64,000 bases of DNA from Alishewanella metallidurans (GCF_036983985.1 NZ_JALAHQ010000001.1:124001-188000); one strand, 5' to 3'; positions 50,665 through 59,949 are shown, counted from the stretch's first letter. A program made the numbers and translations. The notes: generated from the sequence alone by a model not told the origin.

Positions 50665-52560
50665 ATGACATCACAACAGTATAATGCCGATTCGATTGAA
50701 GTGCTGACCGGGCTTGAACCCGTGCAGCGACGCCCCGGAATGTATACCGATACCACAAGGCCTAACCATATGGGTCAAGAGGTTATTGATAACAGCGTGG
50801 ATGAAGCCTTAGCCGGCCATGCTGATACGGTACAGGTTATTTTGCATGACGATCAGTCGCTCGAAGTTATTGATAACGGCCGTGGTATGCCGGTAGATAT
50901 TCACCCAGAAGAGGGTGTAAGTGGCGTTGAGCTTATTTTTTGTCGCTTGCATGCTGGTGGTAAGTTTTCCAACAAAAGCTATCAGTTCTCTGGTGGTTTG
51001 CATGGTGTGGGCATATCGGTCGTTAACGCCTTGTCTAATCGAGTAGACGTTACCATACGTCGCGATGGCAATATTTACGAAATGGCGTTTGAACACGGAC
51101 AAAAAGTGTCTGAGTTAAGTATTACCGGCACTGTAGGTAAACGTAACACCGGCACCCGCGTGCGGTTTTGGCCTACCGCGTCTTATTTTGACTCACCAAA
51201 ATTTTCTGTCAGCCGCTTATTGCATGTATTAAAAGCCAAAGCCGTATTATGCCCAGGTTTAACGGTTAGCTTTGATGACAAAATAAACCAACAGCAATAC
51301 CAATGGTGCTATCAGGCAGGTATTAAAGATTATTTGGCCGAGTCGGTAAAAGACTATATTTGCTTACCTGAACAGCCGTTTGTTGGCAGCTATAGTGCGG
51401 TTACTGAAACAGTAGAATGGGCGCTGTTATGGCTACCTGAAGGCGGCGAGTTAGTAACGGAAAGCTATGTTAACCTGATACCCACCGCGCAAGGTGGTAC
51501 GCATGTTAATGGTTTACGCCAAGGCTTGTTAGATGCACTACGCGAATTTTGTGAATTTAGAAATTTACTACCACGCGGCATTAAATTGTCGGCGGAAGAC
51601 ATTTGGGATCGCTGCGCGTATATCCTGTCGTTAAAAATGCAAGACCCGCAGTTTGCTGGGCAAACTAAAGAGCGTTTGTCGTCACGTCAGTCTGCAGCCT
51701 TTGTTTCCGGCACAGTAAAAGATGCCTTTAGCTTGTGGTTAAACGAACATACCGATATTGCCGAAACGCTGGCTGATTTTTGTATTAATAATGCCACTAA
51801 ACGGCTTAAAGCAGCGAAAAAAGTTATTCGCAAAAAAATCACCTCGGGCCCAGCGTTACCCGGCAAATTAGCCGACTGTTCAATGCAAGATCTTAATCAA
51901 ACAGAACTGTTTTTAGTCGAAGGTGACTCGGCAGGTGGCAGTGCTAAACAAGCACGTGACCGGCAATTTCAAGCGGTTATGCCGCTGCGCGGAAAAATAC
52001 TCAATACCTGGGAGGTAGATTCAGGGCAAATTCTGGCCTCACAAGAAGTGCACGATATTTCTGTCGCTATTGGTATTGACCCAGATAGCGCCGATTTAAC
52101 CACGCTGCGTTACGGTAAAGTCTGTATTTTAGCCGATGCCGACTCTGACGGTTTGCATATAGCTACCTTATTATGCGCGCTGTTTATGCGCCATTTTCGC
52201 AGCCTAGTTGAAGCCGGACACGTTTATGTCGCCATGCCGCCATTGTACCGGATTGATATTGGTAAAGAGGTGTATTACGCACTGGATGAAAGCGAGAAAA
52301 ACGGCATTATCGACCGAATTGAAGCCGAGAAAAAACGCGGTAAAGTAAACGTACAGCGCTTTAAAGGCTTGGGTGAAATGAACCCATTACAACTACGTGA
52401 AACTACGATGGACCCTAATACCCGACGTTTAGTGCAGCTAACTATAGATGATGTGGCGCAAACCATCGAACTAATGGACATGCTGCTAGCGAAAAAACGC
52501 GCTACTGATCGGCGCGAATGGCTAGAACAAAAAGGCGATAAAGCCGCAATTACGGTGTAA
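50665..52560 (+). CDS. parE: DNA topoisomerase IV subunit B ParE
   Basis: ATPase subunit of topoisomerase IV, which decatenates daughter chromosomes. 631 residues: GHKL ATPase domain (EVIDNSVDEALAGHAD, IDNGRGMPVDIHPEEG, GGLHGVGISVVNALS), transducer, TOPRIM domain with LVEGDSAGGSAKQARDR and ILADADSDGLHIATL, and C-terminal GLGEMNPLQLRETTMDP. A GTG four codons earlier is possible, but MTSQQYNADSIEVLTG matches the E. coli start. The quinolone-relevant segment (DSAGGSAKQARDR...PLRGKILN) looks wild type. A TPR gene separates it from parC. Confidence 0.97.
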   Translation: MTSQQYNADSIEVLTGLEPVQRRPGMYTDTTRPNHMGQEVIDNSVDEALAGHADTVQVILHDDQSLEVIDNGRGMPVDIHPEEGVSGVELIFCRLHAGGKFSNKSYQFSGGLHGVGISVVNALSNRVDVTIRRDGNIYEMAFEHGQKVSELSITGTVGKRNTGTRVRFWPTASYFDSPKFSVSRLLHVLKAKAVLCPGLTVSFDDKINQQQYQWCYQAGIKDYLAESVKDYICLPEQPFVGSYSAVTETVEWALLWLPEGGELVTESYVNLIPTAQGGTHVNGLRQGLLDALREFCEFRNLLPRGIKLSAEDIWDRCAYILSLKMQDPQFAGQTKERLSSRQSAAFVSGTVKDAFSLWLNEHTDIAETLADFCINNATKRLKAAKKVIRKKITSGPALPGKLADCSMQDLNQTELFLVEGDSAGGSAKQARDRQFQAVMPLRGKILNTWEVDSGQILASQEVHDISVAIGIDPDSADLTTLRYGKVCILADADSDGLHIATLLCALFMRHFRSLVEAGHVYVAMPPLYRIDIGKEVYYALDESEKNGIIDRIEAEKKRGKVNVQRFKGLGEMNPLQLRETTMDPNTRRLVQLTIDDVAQTIELMDMLLAKKRATDRREWLEQKGDKAAITV

Positions 52561-52587
52561 TAATAGTGAATTTAGGGTGCTAATGCC

Positions 52588-53997
52588 GTGATTAAGTATT
52601 TTGCTGTACTGGTGCTCAGCTATGCTCTGTGGTTAAGCCCCGCAGCGGCGAGCTCGTCTGAATTACCTGATTGGTTAGCGCAGGTAGCGGCGCAAAAGCG
52701 TCAGCAGCCTGAAGCTATGCTGGCGCTATTGCAACAGCATCAGGCCGATATTGCTAACTTGCCACTACAACAGCAAGCAAATTGGTATTATCAACAAGCC
52801 GAGTTATTTAATGTGTTAGCGCGGCATCAAGATCAGCAGCAAGCGGCGGAACAAGGGCTAAAGATACTTGGTGATCAGCAATCCGTGCTTAAAGTGCAGC
52901 TGTGGTATCAGCTTGGTTTCGCTTTTGAAATGCAAGCTAATTATCAAGCTGCGCAGCAGTATTATCAGCAAGGTATTAGCCTAGCCACCTTATTAGATGA
53001 CGAAGTTCAAGTGTTGTATGGGCAAGTGAATTTAGCGGCCACGTTTAATAATCAAAACCAAGAGCAACGCGCGCTAGCGCTGTTACAAGCCACTTATCAG
53101 CAAGCGCAGCGGTTAAATGATGTTCCGTTATTGGCTGAAGTGAATGCTGAGCTTGGGCTGCTGTATGCGTCACTGGCTTACGATAACGAAGCGATAGACT
53201 TACTAAATAAAGGCCTAGAGCTATTTGAACAGCTAGGCTGGCATGCCAAACAAATAACCGTACTATTTAATTTGGCCCGTACTTATGGTTATCAGGGCCA
53301 ACATCAAAAAGCGCTAAACACATATAATAAAATGCTCCAAAAATGTTTGCAGATAAACGATAGCGTAAATTTATACCATGCGTACTTAGGCCTAGCTATT
53401 ACCAGTAGCAATATGGGTAGCAGCGAGGCGGCGTTAGCTTATGTTGATAAAGCCGAGCAATATTTAGCCTTACAGCAATCAACCGCCCATGTTTTTACAC
53501 ATCATTATGAGAAAGCGTTAATTTTAAACACATTAAAGCAAACCTCGTTGGCATTGCAGCAAGTTATGCTGGCAGAGCAAAATATGACCGCAGAGGGTGT
53601 GGCTGAAGATAGCCCAGCACGGCTTAACGTGTGGTATCTAAAAGCGGAGCTACTGGCACAACAAGGCGAATATCAACAGGCCTATCAGCAGCTAATACCC
53701 TATATCAGCGTAGTTAAAAGCGTACAAAACCATGAAAGTGACTTAGCATTACAGCAGCTTAAAACCGAGTTTGATATTGAACATCAGCTCGAAAAAAAAC
53801 GCTTGCTACAACAAGAAAATGAACAACAAGCCAAACAATTAACACAAGTAGAGCGCAGTAGTCAGTTGCAACTCATCTGGCTAGCCATTTTAAGTTGTAG
53901 CTGCGTAATATTAATGCTGTTATTACTGTGGCAAATACGCATTAGCAAAACAAAAAATACGGCCATTAGCGACAATGCACCCAGACAGACAGGATAA
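52588..53997 (+). CDS. TPR-repeat protein with signal sequence and C-terminal membrane anchor, between parE and parC
   Basis: A 469-residue envelope protein. Signal peptide about 1-22, then tetratricopeptide-like helices from about 60 to 385 (for example GFAFEMQANYQAAQQYYQQG and YDNEAIDLLNKGLELFEQL), a Gln/Glu/Lys coiled coil about 390-425, one transmembrane helix about 428-450 and a cytoplasmic tail of only about 20 residues. This is the periplasmic sensor layout of TPR-type histidine kinases and diguanylate cyclases, but no output domain follows. It starts with GTG 27 bp after parE and stops 3 bp before parC, so it is cotranscribed with topoisomerase IV. Function unknown. Confidence 0.82.
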   Translation: MIKYFAVLVLSYALWLSPAAASSSELPDWLAQVAAQKRQQPEAMLALLQQHQADIANLPLQQQANWYYQQAELFNVLARHQDQQQAAEQGLKILGDQQSVLKVQLWYQLGFAFEMQANYQAAQQYYQQGISLATLLDDEVQVLYGQVNLAATFNNQNQEQRALALLQATYQQAQRLNDVPLLAEVNAELGLLYASLAYDNEAIDLLNKGLELFEQLGWHAKQITVLFNLARTYGYQGQHQKALNTYNKMLQKCLQINDSVNLYHAYLGLAITSSNMGSSEAALAYVDKAEQYLALQQSTAHVFTHHYEKALILNTLKQTSLALQQVMLAEQNMTAEGVAEDSPARLNVWYLKAELLAQQGEYQQAYQQLIPYISVVKSVQNHESDLALQQLKTEFDIEHQLEKKRLLQQENEQQAKQLTQVERSSQLQLIWLAILSCSCVILMLLLLWQIRISKTKNTAISDNAPRQTG

Positions 53998-54000
53998 GTT

Positions 54001-56289
54001 ATGACAGAAACCGTAATCTCATATGATGGCGTAGAGCAGTTACCGCTGCGTCGTTTTACTGAAGAAGCTTACTTAAACTACTCCATGTACGTCATTATGG
54101 ACCGAGCATTGCCGCATATTGGCGATGGGTTAAAACCGGTACAGCGACGCATTATTTACGCCATGTCTGAGTTGGGTTTATCGCATTTAGCCAAATTTAA
54201 AAAATCTGCCCGTACTGTCGGTGACGTGCTAGGTAAGTTTCACCCGCATGGTGACTTCGCCTGTTACGAAGCTATGGTATTAATGGCCCAGCCGTTTTCT
54301 TATCGTTATCCGCTGGTTGACGGGCAAGGTAACTGGGGTGCGCCGGATGATCCAAAATCGTTTGCCGCTATGCGTTATACCGAGGCCAAATTATCGCGTT
54401 TTGCCGAGGTGCTATTATCTGAACTTGGCGCAGGCACTACCGATTGGCTACCTAATTTTGACGGTACCTTAGAAGAGCCCAAAGTACTGCCGGCGCGGTT
54501 GCCGCATATTATGCTTAACGGCATTACTGGTATTGCTGTGGGTATGGCGACGGATATTCCGCCACATAACGCCCGCGAAGTTGCCTATGCCTGTGCGGCA
54601 CTACTTGATAACCCGCAAAGCAGCGTTAGCGATTTAATGCAGTATGTAAAAGGGCCAGATTACCCCACCGATGCCGAAATTATTAGCCCAGCACACGAGC
54701 TAGCGGCTATTTATGAAACTGGCCGTGGTAGCGTAAAAATGCGCGCTCTTTATCAGCAAGAAGACGGCGACATTGTTATTACCGCGCTACCGCATCAAAC
54801 GTCTGGGGCAAAAATATTAGAACAAATTGCTGGCCAAATGCAGGCAAAAAAACTGCCAATGGTTAGCGATTTACGCGACGAGTCTGATCACGAAAACCCC
54901 ACACGTATTGTTATAGTGCCGCGTTCAAACCGCATTGATGTTGAGCAATTAATGCAGCACTTATTTGCCACTACTGACTTAGAACGCAGCTATCGGGTTA
55001 ATATTAATATTCTCGGTTTAGACAATCGACCACGGGTTAAAAACCTATTAGAAATACTTAGCGAATGGCTGGTGTTTCGCCGTGACACCGTGCGCCGTCG
55101 TTTGCAGCACCGCTTAGATAAAGTACTCGATCGCTTGCATGTGTTAGAAGGTTTATTAATCGCCTTCTTAAATATCGACGATGTGATCCGTATTATTCGT
55201 ACCTTTGACGAACCCAAAGCTGAATTAATTGCCTTTTTTGGTGTTACCGAACGCCAAGCTGAATCTATTTTAGAGCTAAAGCTACGCCACTTAGCCAAAT
55301 TAGAAGAGATGAAAATTCGTGGCGAGCAAGATGCGCTAGCCAAAGAGCGAGACAAGCTTCAAGGCATTTTAGGCTCAGAGAAAAAGCTAACCAAACTTAT
55401 TCGTGACGAGTTAATGGCCGACGCAGAAAAATACGGCGATGAGCGCAGAAGCCCAATTGTCGTGCGTGGTGAAGCCAAAGCCTTAAGTGAAAAAGAGCTA
55501 TTACCTAGCGAGCCGGTAACAATAGTGTTATCCGAAAAAGGCTGGGTGCGCTGTGCCAAAGGCCATGATGTGGATGGTAACGCACTAAGTTATAAAGCCG
55601 GTGATGCCTATAAAGCCATGGCTAGTGGCCGTTCTAACCAACTTGCGGTATTTATTGACTCGTCAGGTCGCAGTTTTGCTACCGAAGCACACGAGTTACC
55701 CTCAGCGCGTGGCCAAGGCGAGCCGCTAAGTGGTCGTTTTGCTGTAGTCGCAGGCGAGAGTTTTGAGCACGTATTATTAGGTGATGAAAAACAAGCGCTG
55801 TTGCTAGCTAGTGATGCAGGCTATGGCTTTGTCGCTGAATACAGCGATTTATTAAGCCGCAATAAAGCTGGTAAAGCACTATTAAGCTTACCGGTAGGCG
55901 CTAAAGTGCTGGCGCCGATGGTGGTTAAACAGCCTGATACTGACTTAGTTTTATGTATTTCTAACGAAGGCCGCATGCTGGTGTTTCCGGTGGCCGATTT
56001 ACCTAAGTTAAGCAAAGGTAAGGGTAATAAGCTGATGTCGATACCCTCAGCGCGTGCCGCTAGCCGAGAGGAATTTGTTACGCAGTTAGCTATAGTGCCA
56101 GTAACAGGCAGCGTAACGTTGGTGGCGGGTAAACGTAAACTAGGGCTAAAAGCTGACGATTTGGCGCATTACCATGGCGAACGTGGTCGCCGCGGTAATA
56201 AACTACCGCGCGGTTTACAGCGCATAGATGATGTTATTGTTAATCAGCAAGCTGAAACGAGCAACGATCAACCTAGCGACCCAGAGTAA
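54001..56289 (+). CDS. parC: DNA topoisomerase IV subunit A ParC (Phe at the Ser80 position)
   Basis: DNA-cleaving subunit of topoisomerase IV, 762 residues. The winged-helix region carries GDGLKPVQRRIIYAM, the HPHGD...CYEAMV helix and the active-site Tyr in FAAMRYTEAKLS. The C-terminal beta-pinwheel has ARGQGEPLSGRF-like blades. In the quinolone-determining region the residue equivalent to E. coli Ser80 is Phe86 (codon TTC at 54256-54258), while the Glu84 equivalent (Glu90) is kept. Serine at this position anchors the fluoroquinolone through water and magnesium, so reduced drug binding is expected. Confidence 0.97.
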   Translation: MTETVISYDGVEQLPLRRFTEEAYLNYSMYVIMDRALPHIGDGLKPVQRRIIYAMSELGLSHLAKFKKSARTVGDVLGKFHPHGDFACYEAMVLMAQPFSYRYPLVDGQGNWGAPDDPKSFAAMRYTEAKLSRFAEVLLSELGAGTTDWLPNFDGTLEEPKVLPARLPHIMLNGITGIAVGMATDIPPHNAREVAYACAALLDNPQSSVSDLMQYVKGPDYPTDAEIISPAHELAAIYETGRGSVKMRALYQQEDGDIVITALPHQTSGAKILEQIAGQMQAKKLPMVSDLRDESDHENPTRIVIVPRSNRIDVEQLMQHLFATTDLERSYRVNINILGLDNRPRVKNLLEILSEWLVFRRDTVRRRLQHRLDKVLDRLHVLEGLLIAFLNIDDVIRIIRTFDEPKAELIAFFGVTERQAESILELKLRHLAKLEEMKIRGEQDALAKERDKLQGILGSEKKLTKLIRDELMADAEKYGDERRSPIVVRGEAKALSEKELLPSEPVTIVLSEKGWVRCAKGHDVDGNALSYKAGDAYKAMASGRSNQLAVFIDSSGRSFATEAHELPSARGQGEPLSGRFAVVAGESFEHVLLGDEKQALLLASDAGYGFVAEYSDLLSRNKAGKALLSLPVGAKVLAPMVVKQPDTDLVLCISNEGRMLVFPVADLPKLSKGKGNKLMSIPSARAASREEFVTQLAIVPVTGSVTLVAGKRKLGLKADDLAHYHGERGRRGNKLPRGLQRIDDVIVNQQAETSNDQPSDPE

Positions 56290-56311
56290 AATCAGTATAA
56301 TAACGCGCTAC

Positions 56312-56400
56312 CGAATTACTTACACCAACACGTCGTAAACCCATCCATGGGGACTCGTTTCCGCCCGTCCGGGGCTACAACGGTTGGTTTAAGTAATGCG
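56312..56400. repeat. structured palindromic intergenic element after parC
   Basis: ATTACTTACACCAAC at 56315-56329 pairs with GTTGGTTTAAGTAAT at 56383-56397 (14 of 15 positions). Inside lie two smaller hairpins, CCCAT/ATGGG near 56339-56350 and GCCC/GGGC in the 56363-56376 part, so the whole folds as a cloverleaf-like structure of about 85 bp. No coding frame. It looks like a small dispersed element (REP or MITE-like) and may also end parC transcription. Only one copy was recognised in the window. Confidence 0.5.
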
Positions 56401-56482
56401 GTTCTGCATAAGTTATTATCGAAAAATTATTTTTAAAATATTTCAATGTCTTGGCGAATAAAGCGGTAAATTGGAGAGTTTG

Positions 56483-57229
56483 GTGATAGCGGTCGTACGA
56501 TTAATTTTATTGGTATTGTTTTTTATTTTTAGCACCATTGCTGGGTTATTAATTTGTTTGGTTCGGCCATTTCACCCTAATAACGTCGCTATATTTTCTA
56601 AGTGGTACGGTAAGGTATCGTGGATTTTTGGCCTTGAAGTAGAAGTGCGCCGCCATAACGGCGAGTTTATTGGTCAGCCTTGTGTGTTTATTGCTAATCA
56701 CCAAAATAATCTCGACCTATTTACCATTAGCGGCGCTGTTGAACCACGCACGGTAACTATTGGTAAAAAAAGCCTAAAATTTATTCCGTTTTTTGGTCAG
56801 CTATATTGGCTAAGTGGTAATATTTTGATTGACCGGCAAAACAAAAACCGTGCTTTAGGTACTATGCTAGGCGCCGCAGAGCGCATTGGCCGTGATAATA
56901 TTTCAGTGTGGATGTTCCCTGAAGGCACCCGCAGTTATGGCCGTGGTTTATTACCCTTTAAAATGGGTGCCTTTCATATTGCGCTAGAAGCCAACGTGCC
57001 AGTAGTGCCAGTATGTATGAGCAGCACGCACGAGAAAATTAAGTTAAACCGCTGGAATAATGGCAAGGTTATTGTGCAAATACTGCCGCCGCAAACTTTC
57101 ATTCGCGAACAGCAAAATATTCGTGAGTTTGCGCAAAATATTCACCAGCAAATGCAAAGCCAAATTCAACAGCTTGATGCGGAGCTTGGCAACGATTACA
57201 CTGCCGATAATATTAAAGCTAAAGAGTAA
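56483..57229 (+). CDS. plsC: 1-acyl-sn-glycerol-3-phosphate acyltransferase PlsC
   Basis: Second acyltransferase of phospholipid synthesis, making phosphatidic acid. 248 residues. An N-terminal hydrophobic helix (about 2-25) anchors it; the acyltransferase motifs are ANHQNNLDLF (HX4D), GQLYWLSGNILIDRQ, FPEGTRSYGRGLLPFK and ANVPVVPVCMS. The frame opens at TTG 56471, but GGAG six bases before GTG 56483 gives the better start. rraB follows after 4 bp. In E. coli plsC also lies directly after parC. Confidence 0.93.
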   Translation: MIAVVRLILLVLFFIFSTIAGLLICLVRPFHPNNVAIFSKWYGKVSWIFGLEVEVRRHNGEFIGQPCVFIANHQNNLDLFTISGAVEPRTVTIGKKSLKFIPFFGQLYWLSGNILIDRQNKNRALGTMLGAAERIGRDNISVWMFPEGTRSYGRGLLPFKMGAFHIALEANVPVVPVCMSSTHEKIKLNRWNNGKVIVQILPPQTFIREQQNIREFAQNIHQQMQSQIQQLDAELGNDYTADNIKAKE

Positions 57230-57233
57230 TTTT

Positions 57234-57620
57234 ATGGAAAACTGGCAAGATTTTACTAATGACACTATTGCTGCCTTGCTAGAAGATGGTAGCGATCCAG
57301 ATGCGCTGTATACCATAGAGCACCATTTTTATGATAAAGATTTTGCTAAGCTGGAAAAGCTGGCGGTCGAATTATTTAAACTCGGTTATGAAGTTACTGA
57401 CGCTGAAGAAGTTGAATTTGAAGATGGTGATAGTGCTTGGGTATTTGATGCTATACGTGAGCAACCGTTAGACGCGGCTAGCATAATTGCCGATGCCATC
57501 AAACTAGAAGCTTTAGCGCATAAAAACAAAGTAGAGTACGACGGCTGGGGCACCTATTTTGAAGGCGATGAAGACGACGAAGAATATGAAGATGATGACG
57601 AAGACGGCGACGAAGCCTAG
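57234..57620 (+). CDS. rraB: ribonuclease E inhibitor RraB
   Basis: A 128-residue acidic protein that binds RNase E and modulates mRNA decay. The RraB pattern is clear: DTIAALLEDGSDPDALYTIEHHF-type start (broken here for length), KLEKLAVELFKLGYEV, and EALAHKNKVEYDGWGTYF, followed by an almost purely Asp/Glu C terminus. The frame runs open upstream inside plsC; ATG 57234 is the family start. It is 4 bp after plsC and followed by a strong terminator. Confidence 0.93.
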   Translation: MENWQDFTNDTIAALLEDGSDPDALYTIEHHFYDKDFAKLEKLAVELFKLGYEVTDAEEVEFEDGDSAWVFDAIREQPLDAASIIADAIKLEALAHKNKVEYDGWGTYFEGDEDDEEYEDDDEDGDEA

Positions 57621-57646
57621 TTATTATTTCACTGTATTTCTAAATT

Positions 57647-57674
57647 AAAAAAACCGCTAATTTAGCGGTTTTTT
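57647..57674. terminator. bidirectional intrinsic terminator
   Basis: AAAAAACCGCTAA (57648-57660) meets TTTAGCGGTTTTTT (57661-57674): CCGCTAA/TTTAGCGG stem with A and T runs on each side. Serves rraB (+) and the convergent TIGR03545-type gene (-). Confidence 0.88.
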
Positions 57675-57692
57675 CTGTTATGCAGCCTAATT

Positions 57693-59441
57693 TTAGTTAT
57701 CGTCAGACTTTTTCATCAACTTATCTTTTAGTCGGTCTTTAACCTGATCTTTGGCGTCAGCTAGCTTGGCGCTGAGCATTTCTTCAATGCGGCTGCTTAC
57801 CTCACTTAAATCGCTATCTTGCTGTGTTAGCAATGCAGCCCAATCTTGCTGGCCGGCTAAGCCAGTTTGTAATTGGCTATTTAACTTAGTTTGCAGCTCG
57901 CTTTGATAGGCGGCAATTTTTTGTTTGGCTTCACCCAATAAGGCGTCACCTAACAGCTGATCTAACGACGAGCGAATGCTTATCTCTGGCTGGCTAATCA
58001 GCCCAGTGGTGGCAATATTAAGTGGAATTTGTTGCTGCTGATTTAGCAAGCCTGTTAGCTGTTGCAGGTACTTATTACCGCTGCTGCTAAAGTCGGCTGC
58101 TTTTAAAATTACGCTAGCTTGTTGGGCAATTTGGTTATTGGTTAGGTTTAATTTACCGCTTGAGTTAATTAAACCGGTAGCTAAATCTAATGCGTTGTCA
58201 CCCTTGCCTAAGTGCATCGGTTGTAAATTTAAACCATCTAGTTGCCAGTTAACGTTAGTAACCATTTTTTGCAAAATGGCAAAGTCGCCATCTAATTTAA
58301 ACGCGGCTAGCTGCGGTAGTTGTTTTACGTCAAGTGAAAACTTAGTTGCAGCATTAATTAGTGCATGCTGCGCGGTAATATCTTGTAGCGCAATAGTGGC
58401 TTGGCCACCGCCAATTAGCCAATTAACCTTCGCGTTTTTGATCCAAAAGTCGGGATAGGGCGCGTGGGGTAACGGTAATATCCGGTTAGGTAATACCGGC
58501 TCTGGTTCAGTCGCCTCGCCAGAGGGCAAATTAAGCTGCTCTGGTATATAAGGTTTAACCAGTAGGTATAAACTTTCTAATTGCGCAATACGTTCGCCCC
58601 AAACATCACCTAACAAAATTTGGCTAATACCAGCAAGGCCACCATCTTTTATGTTGGCTAATTGCTGTACTTTAGCGTAGTCAGCTTTGCTGGCTGCTTT
58701 TAATTCGTCAACCGCTTGGCTTAGGGCTGTTTTACTCTGTTCAAGTTGCTGTTTGGCACTGGCTAGTTTGTCTTGCTCTGCTTTTAACTGATCTTTTAAC
58801 TGTTGTAATTGCCCAGCTTTAGTTGCTAAATCGGCAGCGTTACTAATTTTGCTGTCAGTTAAGGCTTTTATCTCGGTTTGATACTGCGCTAAATGCTCTT
58901 TAGTTGGCAGGTTATCTTTTAGCGCTTTTAACTGCTGTTGCTCCGCTGTAGCCAGTTGTTTTAACGCTTCGGCTTTGGCTGGCGTTTGCAAGTTGGCACG
59001 GGCAATGAGTTCATTAGCATCGGGTAAGTCTACTTGTAGTAGCTTGGCAATATCGACCTTTTCGCCATCTTCACCCGGTATGCGGTATACCTTACCAAGG
59101 TTTTTTCGCTCAGCGCCGTATTCTAGGCCGTCAACGCTAAGATCGTTCACCACATAATAACCAAGTAGCGCTGGCCATACTTCTAGCGCTGCGTGGGCAT
59201 GGCCAAAGCTTAAACTGTTATGGCTGGGGTTGGCGGCATCGGTAATTTGTAAATGGTTTATTCTAATGGCTAACGGCGCTAGCTCTAGCGCTACCTTATC
59301 AATATTGACTTCGGCACCTACGGCTTTTTCTAAGCTGTAAATCATACCAAGACGAATGGCGGGGCCAGCAAAAACATACACTAATGCTAGTAACGCGGCG
59401 ATAAAAACAATAAACACTAACCAGCCGGATTTACGGATCAT
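57693..59441 (-). CDS. TIGR03545-family envelope protein
   Basis: A 582-residue protein with a single N-terminal transmembrane helix (about 7-29), then an AsmA-like beta-rich start (VNIDKVALELAPLAIRINHLQ), a long Ala/Gln/Lys coiled coil (about 155-250), and a further beta-rich C-terminal half resembling bridge-like lipid-transfer proteins. The pairing with the next gene, a TIGR03546-type protein 10 bp upstream on the same strand, is the conserved context for which both families were named. No function is established. The topology suggests a periplasmic domain anchored in the inner membrane. Confidence 0.82.
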   Translation of the reverse strand: MIRKSGWLVFIVFIAALLALVYVFAGPAIRLGMIYSLEKAVGAEVNIDKVALELAPLAIRINHLQITDAANPSHNSLSFGHAHAALEVWPALLGYYVVNDLSVDGLEYGAERKNLGKVYRIPGEDGEKVDIAKLLQVDLPDANELIARANLQTPAKAEALKQLATAEQQQLKALKDNLPTKEHLAQYQTEIKALTDSKISNAADLATKAGQLQQLKDQLKAEQDKLASAKQQLEQSKTALSQAVDELKAASKADYAKVQQLANIKDGGLAGISQILLGDVWGERIAQLESLYLLVKPYIPEQLNLPSGEATEPEPVLPNRILPLPHAPYPDFWIKNAKVNWLIGGGQATIALQDITAQHALINAATKFSLDVKQLPQLAAFKLDGDFAILQKMVTNVNWQLDGLNLQPMHLGKGDNALDLATGLINSSGKLNLTNNQIAQQASVILKAADFSSSGNKYLQQLTGLLNQQQQIPLNIATTGLISQPEISIRSSLDQLLGDALLGEAKQKIAAYQSELQTKLNSQLQTGLAGQQDWAALLTQQDSDLSEVSSRIEEMLSAKLADAKDQVKDRLKDKLMKKSDDN

Positions 59442-59451
59442 GCGGCGCTCC

Positions 59452-59949
59452 TTAATTCAGTTTTTCGTACAGTGCAAATAGCTTACTGGCTTTAAGCATC
59501 TGGGTAAGTTTCCATTTCTCAACGCTGGTCATAATATGGCTACGATATTGTTGTACCAGTGTTTTACCTAGCCACGCCACAGGCAGCAATAACACGACAC
59601 CAAGCACAAAGGCACCTAAGGTTAGTGTGTGGTGTAAGTGCAGTAATTGCAGGCTTTCAGTATTGGCCAGGAAGTTGAGTAGCCCATCATTTTGCGCGTA
59701 TTGCCAAGTAAGGCGCTCTAACGGCGAGGCAAATAACAACATTAAGCCGCTGCTTAAACCCCAGGTAACAATAAATGTAGTTAAGTTAATCGTTAGTAGA
59801 CAAACCACTAATATTATAATTAAGGTAAGTAGGCCAAACGGCAAAATACCGGCAAATAGCCCTAATGCGATGGCAAAACCAATTTGCCACGGTGAGGCTT
59901 GTGAGTTGAGCACTTTTAAAACTTTAGCGAGTAAGGTCAGCATAAACAC
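59452..59949 (-). CDS. TIGR03546-family small membrane protein (DUF2062-like)
   Basis: A 165-residue membrane protein with about three to four hydrophobic helices. The start SQASPWQIGFAIALGLFAGILPFGLL resembles DUF2062 proteins in pattern (SP-x-x-IA-x-G-x-A-x-G-x-x-P), and a basic amphipathic tail ends it. It is the first gene of a two-gene operon with the TIGR03545-type protein. Function unknown. Confidence 0.82.
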   Translation of the reverse strand: MFMLTLLAKVLKVLNSQASPWQIGFAIALGLFAGILPFGLLTLIIILVVCLLTINLTTFIVTWGLSSGLMLLFASPLERLTWQYAQNDGLLNFLANTESLQLLHLHHTLTLGAFVLGVVLLLPVAWLGKTLVQQYRSHIMTSVEKWKLTQMLKASKLFALYEKLN

